A stretch of DNA of 64,000 nt from assembly GCA_013368315.1 (NCBI GenBank), contig JAACJM010000245.1, positions 56,302 to 120,301 of the forward strand. The letters run 5' to 3'. A program made the translations under genes and the position numbers. Shown here in pieces: positions 58,381-64,000 of this stretch (position 1 is the stretch's first letter; every line of letters begins with the position of its first letter). The DNA is from Tetrapyrgos nigripes. Its lineage: Eukaryota > Basidiomycota > Agaricomycetes > Agaricales > Campanellaceae. Below the pieces are notes generated by a model, which was not told the origin of the DNA, searched no databases, and saw only the letters and a program-made list of their open reading frames with translations.

Positions 58381-60769
58381 AACAAAAGAGGGCAACATTA
58401 TGCATATCAAGTCAGATCTGTGTCAAATACTTGTGATGTACGATAGTCAAAAGAAAGTAAAATCGTCGCAGCACCCGAAGCCCTATCGAAATAAAATAAT
58501 GAGTTATCTCATTTTTACCAGCAACTTGAATGCCGTAACATAGCAGCCCCTAATCGCCAGTATGTTGATTTCGCAGCTTGGTGGGATCAATACATTAACG
58601 ACCCTGAGACGCGGCAATTTTGTAAAATACTAGGTTGGTCCTTAGTTAGCTTCATATAAAAAATGACAGTTATTCCTACGCTCACAACCAACTGCTTTTT
58701 ATAAAAGCCCTGCCAAATATCCTAGGGCCAAGACAGAGACTCATATGACTGGTGCTTTTGGACATCATCCTATGGACCAAGGTCCATCTCTCGGACTCCC
58801 TTCCGAACTCAGCTTTAGCGTCGCAATCGGCTTGGACGGCCACTTTCCAAAATGAGTATCTTGTTAGTAGTTGCTACTTGCTTTAATTTTTATGTACATA
58901 CGCATGATTATTGTAGTCTGCAGGCAGGTTTGGTTGGGCACAGATTAGGGCATGGACATAAATATATGGACTTGCTATCATTTTGTACATATCAGTTACA
59001 TTATGGACTAATGAACTACAACGAAACACTATGCCCCAGCGTCGTCTTCAATCAGAGGTAGGCTACAGGGCCAGGGGTATCAGGTTGTGGGTTCATCTGA
59101 GCAAGATAAGAGCGCGGGAAGGGTAACCAAAACGCCGTTTACCGTTGACAGCTGCGGGCAGTGGGCGGGCGGTGCGAAAACAAGGATGCAAGAAAGAATA
59201 AAAATGTATCAGTTGGCACTAGTATGCATATACAAACTAAGATGAAAGTTACTCACCTATTAACCTCCCCTTCTTAGGCATCTCTTACACTCCTACTTCT
59301 TCAGCCTATACCTCTCCATCTCCGAGTCTTCGCTCCCATAGCACATCCGTCCTTGTCGGCTGTGCTGCAAACTTGGTATTACCAATGAAAAAAGTCTTCC
59401 ATGAATACAAGTGTCCATCGTTGTCCATGGTGGAAGCAGAAAAAGAGAAAAGTGGACAAGGAGTGGATGGCCAAGAGTTGCGCTGGTGGTTTGGGCGGTT
59501 TGATGACGTGTCAGCGTCGGAGATCGAACAACCCTCCAATCAACCTCCAATGTTGCAGTATTACACACACACATGTCTGGTGGTTACAGCTGAGACACCT
59601 CTGTATTCACAACAGGTGGTTTCTGACTCTCAAAATCAGCTGAGAAGGCCAAAGCACACAAAGTGAATAAAAGTCGAACCCTTCACAATAATTCGCACGC
59701 TCTTTCTGGGTGCTTACAGACGCATCCCGGTCTCTGTCTCGCCTCGCGTTGGATCAAATTAGCCCATTTCACCTCGGAGAGGCTCGGGATAGCATTCAAC
59801 AATGTAACTGTACTTCATGAATATTTCTTGCGGCCACAAAAATGAGGAACACACAGTATATTTGCTTATAGATAGAAAACTGTCATAAAATGGTCAATTT
59901 GGGACACTCGTCTTGGATTAGGGTATCATATGGTGCTCTTAAAATACCCATAAAATGCAGAGATGTTTAAAGTAGCATATAAATCAGTATTTAAAAGCCA
60001 TCCAGCCATATTACGGCCACCCGAAATTGGTAGAGCGTTAAAAGTACTTGAGATGCAAAAACTTCCAAAAAAGCGAACATACAAAGATACCAGCGTATAC
60101 ATGACCTACTAGAACGTCCGACGTACATTGGCACTTCAAATAAAGACCTTTTTTTGAGTCATTAGACGTGTAATAATCTTACCTATGAGCTCTGGGCATG
60201 ATAGAAATCAGTTTATGGAGCCAGAAAGTATCAGTGTACACTGTGAGTTATCATTAACGTTGAATTAACGTCAAGCTCTCCATGTATCAACTTGATTCTA
60301 CCTATTTGGATACGAACGGTAGCCTAATGAATTCCAAATGTTTGGCTGGCATGTGCTGTAGAATTTATATCTGGTGTGGAGACTTTCAGCCACAATTGCT
60401 CTGCTCACTCACGGAGTGATATTTGGTATCCATAGATCCACGGGAAGGATAAATTACCTTTTTGCATCACTGAAGAGAGTTACTGAATATTTAATTCCTC
60501 ACTTGCGAGTAGGTTTACACGGAATTGTACAAAACGGCGGGAACGGCGGGGCACAGCAAACCGACCCGAATCAGCTGCAAAGTAACCGTACGTGAATATT
60601 GGGCTCAATTACACTGTCTCGGCGTCATATGTATGTGCAGTAGCATGCACGTATATGTAACAATTTGAGCGAATGTGCGATTAATGGTGCATAACGACCC
60701 GAGCTAAAGCGGGCAATGCTGAACCCAATTCAACGTGGGAATCAAAGCTACCAGTTAGTAAACATGAGA
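58381..60769. other. Intergenic with a possible coding fragment
   Basis: Downstream of the esterase, 58,563-58,640 (+) reads QYVDFAAWWDQYINDPETRQ in an open frame that I cannot assign. A minus frame at 59,306-59,470 contains DNDGHLYSWKTFFIGNTKF, perhaps a relic of a small cytosolic protein. The rest (59,650-60,770) shows nothing recognisable. Confidence 0.3.
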
Positions 60770-61514
60770 AGATGTGGACGTCAGACAAAGACTGTTGAGG
60801 TGGACAAAAAATGAGGTGGACGAGAATGAGCTGGCAATGTTTGACAAAAGGCACTGGTGCAAATAGCTTCGTAAGAGCCCGGAGAAGGCGGGGGATGAAC
60901 GAATAAGGAAGGACATTCCCAAACCATTCTTGAACTTCTCCCATGCCTCCTTCTCCTGTTCATCTGTGAGCTCCAGAAGTGATCCTCTTGTTCTCATTGC
61001 CTCCAAGCTCCTTGGGGTAACTCGACTCGGAGTACGTTTGGCCATAGTCTTGGCTGCAACTGGATATATGCATCGTTGCAAGGTAACTGGTGAATCAGCG
61101 AAGATGCTCTGAAGAAGCCTGATCTCCTCTGGAATCATCCTGGTCGTGTCAGGATAGGTGGAATCGAGGTACTCAATGATATCAAAAGAGTTGGCGACGA
61201 CTTTGTTGGTGGTAGAATCATGGATGAAAGAGATGGTTTACCGAAGAGAACCATCGGGGTTTTAGGTAGTTGGATCCGCACCGACAGACTTTGCAACGCC
61301 TTCAATGTCAGGGACTCGAGCCAGTGATGCTTGTAAGGTAGACTTTTAATACGGAGGGCAAAGCTGTTGAATTATGCGGATGGGATTTCGATCAGGTTCT
61401 TTAGACTGTACACACTTCAGTGGACGCTCACCGGACTCTCCAGCTGAAGGGAGAATAACCACATCTAGGATCCGTGGGTGAGCGTGTAGATCTGATGTCG
61501 TAGAGGGTGATCAT
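60770..61514 (-). pseudogene. Glutathione S-transferase pseudogene
   Basis: The minus strand starts at 61,514 with MITLYDIRSTRS and, after a short insertion-like stretch, YSPFSWRVR, then a GTGAGC donor. The next exon contains LPYKHHWLE, shifts frame to VPDIEGVAKSVGADPTT, meets a TAA, then NPDGSLR, a second TAA, and TISFIHDSTTNKVVANSFDI with EYLDSTYPDTTRMIPEEIR. These match the thioredoxin-like N-domain of fungal GSTs ('ItLYDi', 'lpyktewVe.pdie.vak.iGa', 'dg.....ipfI.D..t...v.dSf.Ia.YLd.tYP'). The helical C-domain continues to ~60,870 (KEAWEKFKNGLG) before resemblance is lost. Two stops and one frameshift make it inactive. Its flanks are ordinary CG-containing DNA, so it decayed without obvious transposon involvement. 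Confidence 0.75.
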
Positions 61515-61941
61515 CTCGCAGAGGGTTTAGCTGGGTCCGAGAGGTGACGGTTGAGAACGTAGTTCAAGTTCGTCGCAGGCTTCTTAAAGGTTTAGTATAA
61601 GTGAATTGGAGACTAGCAATTTCCATCCCGGGAACCATTGGGTTTAATGAACATGTTTTGTGTGTTTCTCCACTATGTCATCTTCTCGGTAAGACTTAAG
61701 CGTAGTGAGCAAGAACGAAAGCGAGATGCTCCTCGCCAGGATTTATTAAACATCCTTATCCTATCCGGTTGCAGAACGGGGACCTAGTTCTATGATATTC
61801 GTCCTTGACAGATATACATACTGACAGTCAGGAAAATTAGTGAGTGAGCCACGTATACGCGCGTACCAGCTCAACCGATACCTGAAACCAATGTCCGGTT
61901 TTCTCGGTGGCATATGATGCCTGCGTCGCTGGCGATTCGCG
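61515..61941. other. No gene recognised
   Basis: This is the 5' flank of the GST pseudogene. No ORF or repeat of note. Confidence 0.4.
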
Positions 61942-62099
61942 ATTCGAAAAAAGCCTTTTATCCGCTCGTACTGAATGTTGCTTGGGTACTACCAATAGAA
62001 CCTCTTTTTCAGCTGTTTAAATTCGAAAAAAGCCTTTTATCCGCTCCTACTAAGTATTGCTTAGGTACTGCCAGTAGGAACTCTTTTTCCCCTGCTCAA
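61942..62099 (+). repeat. 79-bp direct tandem duplication
   Basis: Unit 1 (61,942-62,020) and unit 2 (62,021-62,099) both begin ATTCGAAAAAAGCCTTTTAT and contain CCGCTC.TACT.A.T.TTGC, with about a dozen substitutions between them. Confidence 0.85.
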
Positions 62100-63023
62100 A
62101 ACTGAGTCAGTCGTATGAGCATATGAGCTCGATCAGTCAGCGAACGACGAAAGCGAGAGGCAGTCTGAGATATATACAGATTCTTTAGGTAAATGAGTGA
62201 CCAAGTCGTATTGCAATCCGCTGAAAATACATCCAATTCGCTTGATCTATATCTTGAGTGTTGACAGTTCCCTTGGTCAATGATATCAATCAGTTGCCTT
62301 CGACTTAAATCCTGGTGTGCTCCAGAGCGCAAACCTCAATATTAACCACCCTGTCCAGTGTCAACGCACAATCCAAGAAACTTGGTTGCTCGTAACAAAA
62401 GACCTGTCCCCGACTCTTCAAATCGTTTCCAAGAGTCTTTAATATTCTCATCCGTCATCTCCTCATTCGGATTCTTCGGGAATCGGAGCCATTTGCGCAA
62501 ATATTCTGCATTTGCTTCCGTGAAGCTTATCTATCTTTTAACTTGGACTCTTATGAAGACCAGCACGCCTCTTCTCGCCCTTCCTTTGCAACTGATATTC
62601 AAACAGCATCCTCGCTCAAGTTTTCCTGTCTCAACACTCCAGTCACCAACCCTAGCAATCATCATTCTTTCAGACGAGTGCTGTTTCTGGACCCCCTGCT
62701 GCTCCTTTCTACTCAGTCATTTGCAATGCTCATCATCCAATCTAAAGGCACTCCTTCCACACAGTTCACTCCATTCTGTCTTCACCCAGTAGAAAAGTGA
62801 TTATAGTCCACACTCATTGTCACTACCTGGTCTGCGTACATCTATCTGTTCGTTCTGTAAATACTAAATGATAATTTCGTCGTGTAAAGCTCGTACTAGT
62901 CTGTATGCATTGACACGTCATCTCGGTAGATGTATGTAGATTAAATCATAAGACTATACTTTCCATTCAACGCAGTGACACCTTCCCTCAGTTAACTTAA
63001 GACCAGCCTCTCGAGTTTCTCAC
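62100..63023. other. No gene recognised
   Basis: Plus ORFs of 144 and 85 codons (62,358-62,800) overlap in two frames. They have Ser/Thr/Leu-rich composition typical of chance frames in pyrimidine-rich DNA. Confidence 0.35.
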
Positions 63024-63110
63024 TGAACGGTCAAAACACAACTGCGATCATGGATGATTTCCGCGAGAGGTAGATAACACTTTTCAGCAGGGGCCCGGCA
63101 GTTTTTGGAC
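63024..63110 (+). pseudogene. Carboxylesterase relic C (last exon)
   Basis: AACGGTCAAAACACAACTGC, then GGATGATTTCCGCGAGAGG and CCGGCAGTTTTTGGACATTAA match the last exon of the intact esterase (NGHNTTT, DDFRER, DPAVFGH-stop), with an in-frame TAG after DDFRER. No earlier exon is present. Confidence 0.8.
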
Positions 63111-63288
63111 ATTAAAAGGCAGAAATTTCTAATGAGATTTGTTTCAAATATTTATGAAAGGCAAGGCTAGGAGACTGAGGGCTCGACGAGTGAAATTGTT
63201 GTCTAGTAGCCACTTAAACCTCTATCTTCATGAATTATCTTAGCAAATGAGTTGCCGTAACCGAGAAGCCCCTAATGACCCTGAATTT

Positions 63289-63480
63289 TTGCCACTGGCT
63301 TGAAGAGCTTCAAGATCGTCAGCTGGATATTCGCATAAAGGCTATCTCCCTGTAGATAATATTGCCATAGATGTGTGGGAAGCTATCGACAGCTTTAGAC
63401 ATCGACACTCCGTTCTTCTTTTCTCGCGGCCTCCGTATTGTATTTAGGATGCCTTCGAGAAGAGAAGACATGGGGAGTAT
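63289..63480 (+). repeat. Esterase spacer, duplicated and uninterrupted (empty site)
   Basis: TTTGCCACTGGCTTGAAGAG to 63,350 matches 53,386-53,442, and 63,351-63,480 matches 55,848-55,975. In this copy the two halves are contiguous, so it is the pre-insertion state of the alpha-kinase TIR element. Confidence 0.88.
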
Positions 63481-63508
63481 ACGGCATGAGAAGGAACATA
63501 CCTTTCAG

Positions 63509-63590
63509 TTACGAGGCCTCTTAAAGGCCGAGTTAACTTATGTCGATCTCGAAAAATTTTACCACGACCTCAAAACTCCCACCCCTTTTC
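63509..63590 (+). repeat. Dispersed repeat, TTACGAGGCC family, longer copy
   Basis: Starts TTACGAGGCCTCTTAAAGGC, continues CGAGTTAACTTATGTCGATC (as at 778-812) and reaches CTCAAAACTCCCACCCC (as at 2445-2465). This links the two repeat motifs into one family. It begins where homology to the esterase promoter region stops, so it is an insertion there. Confidence 0.55.
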
Positions 63591-64000
63591 GTTGCCACAG
63601 CCGATCTTTGCCCTTCCCGACAACCAGAATGTCCAGACTCGGTCTGGACCAGATCCAAGGACCGTGGACTGTTGACGTCGATAACCATGATGTCATGCCG
63701 GCATGTCAAATCGGTCTGCTTAACACCCTTCTTGAAGTTCTTCCCTCCCACTTCCACTGATGTTTGAATTCCCTCCCTTCTGCAATCTCCATTTGGAATA
63801 CTTCCGTTAACTGAAAATCATGGGATAGGGATGTCTTTTCAGATCTATTACTAGGATTGGCATCGAAGAAGGTAAGATTTACGGTGGTGTATTATAACCT
63901 TCCTTCCTTTACACATCGTCCTGATCCAACCGATAGCATCGCAAGTACAATAAGTATACAAAGCCTTACCAGTGACTTATTCATATCCTGGATCTTCGCA
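63591..64000. other. No gene recognised
   Basis: ORFs at 63,371-63,767 overlap on both strands and span the repeat junction, so they are not credible genes. The window ends in plain intergenic sequence. Confidence 0.4.

Noticed and set aside
59045..59105. Possible tRNA (GGTTGTGGGTTCATCTGAGC)
   Set aside because: B-box-like string only. No D-arm at the right distance and no acceptor pairing.
63371..63767. 129- and 75-codon plus ORFs at the right end
   Set aside because: They cross the junction between the duplicated esterase promoter and an inserted repeat, so the frame is accidental.
1..64000. CRISPR arrays, operons, Shine-Dalgarno sites
   Set aside because: The DNA is eukaryotic, with spliced genes. 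No direct-repeat/spacer pattern of uniform length was seen.

Overview
The window looks like a chromosomal segment of a filamentous basidiomycete, probably an Agaricomycete. The reasons are: genes split by many 50-70 nt GT-AG introns; a cluster of divergent tyrosine-kinase-like (TKL) kinases; a secreted type-B carboxylesterase; an alpha-kinase; relics of the basidiomycete 'VVWRAW' and 'TGGIQDI.ALLPLL' membrane-protein families; and nested Helitron, copia, hAT and Tc1 transposons. No rRNA, CRISPR or convincing tRNA gene is visible.

Layout. (1) 1-12,500 is host-like and CG-rich: a kinase scrap (488), a 538-bp hAT-type MITE with perfect 8-bp target duplications (4415-4952), then three related kinases, K1 (+, 5535-7175), K2 (-, 7349-8819) and K3 (+, 10047-11452). 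All share an 18-bp micro-exon between the N-lobe lysine and helix C. K3 is intact (343 aa). K1 and K2 each carry a single-base frameshift upstream of or at the start of the kinase domain, and K1 ends in a hydrophobic tail. (2) 12,500-33,000 is mostly CpG-depleted repeat DNA: a truncated membrane-protein gene overlapped by a USP-like ORF (15,163-16,651), a 3.5-kb element with ~330-bp inverted repeats (19,164-22,683), ankyrin relics, a ~130-160-bp tandem array (27.4-30.4 kb) split by a complete Tc1/mariner element (27,630-29,256), and an OB-fold-like gene relic split by a 1,149-bp TIR element (31,426-32,574). (3) 33,264-47,150 is one decayed Helitron Rep-helicase gene on the minus strand, interrupted by a copia retrotransposon (38,786-43,789) and, at its last codons, by a full hAT transposon with a largely intact transposase (33,310-37,186). 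Removing each insert plus one target duplication rejoins the Helitron frame. (4) 48,983-51,943 is a decayed membrane-protein gene. (5) 52,963-63,500 is an old tandem array of carboxylesterases: one nearly intact gene (56,100-58,380) between two terminal-exon relics. The spacer upstream of the intact gene received a 2,405-bp TIR element (53,443-55,847) that carries an alpha-kinase gene and a fold-back MITE. A glutathione S-transferase pseudogene lies at 60,770-61,514.

How it fits together. The kinases and esterase are the only host genes that look near-functional. Everything else records successive transposition into older, CG-poor transposon DNA. Copia and hAT copies still contain CG dinucleotides, whereas the Helitron, the OB-fold relic and the 20-30 kb block hardly do, and several premature stops are readily explained as CGA to TGA. 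This fits methylation-driven C-to-T decay. The most notable object is the TIR element carrying an alpha-kinase, a plausible route for the spread of alpha-kinases in basidiomycete genomes.
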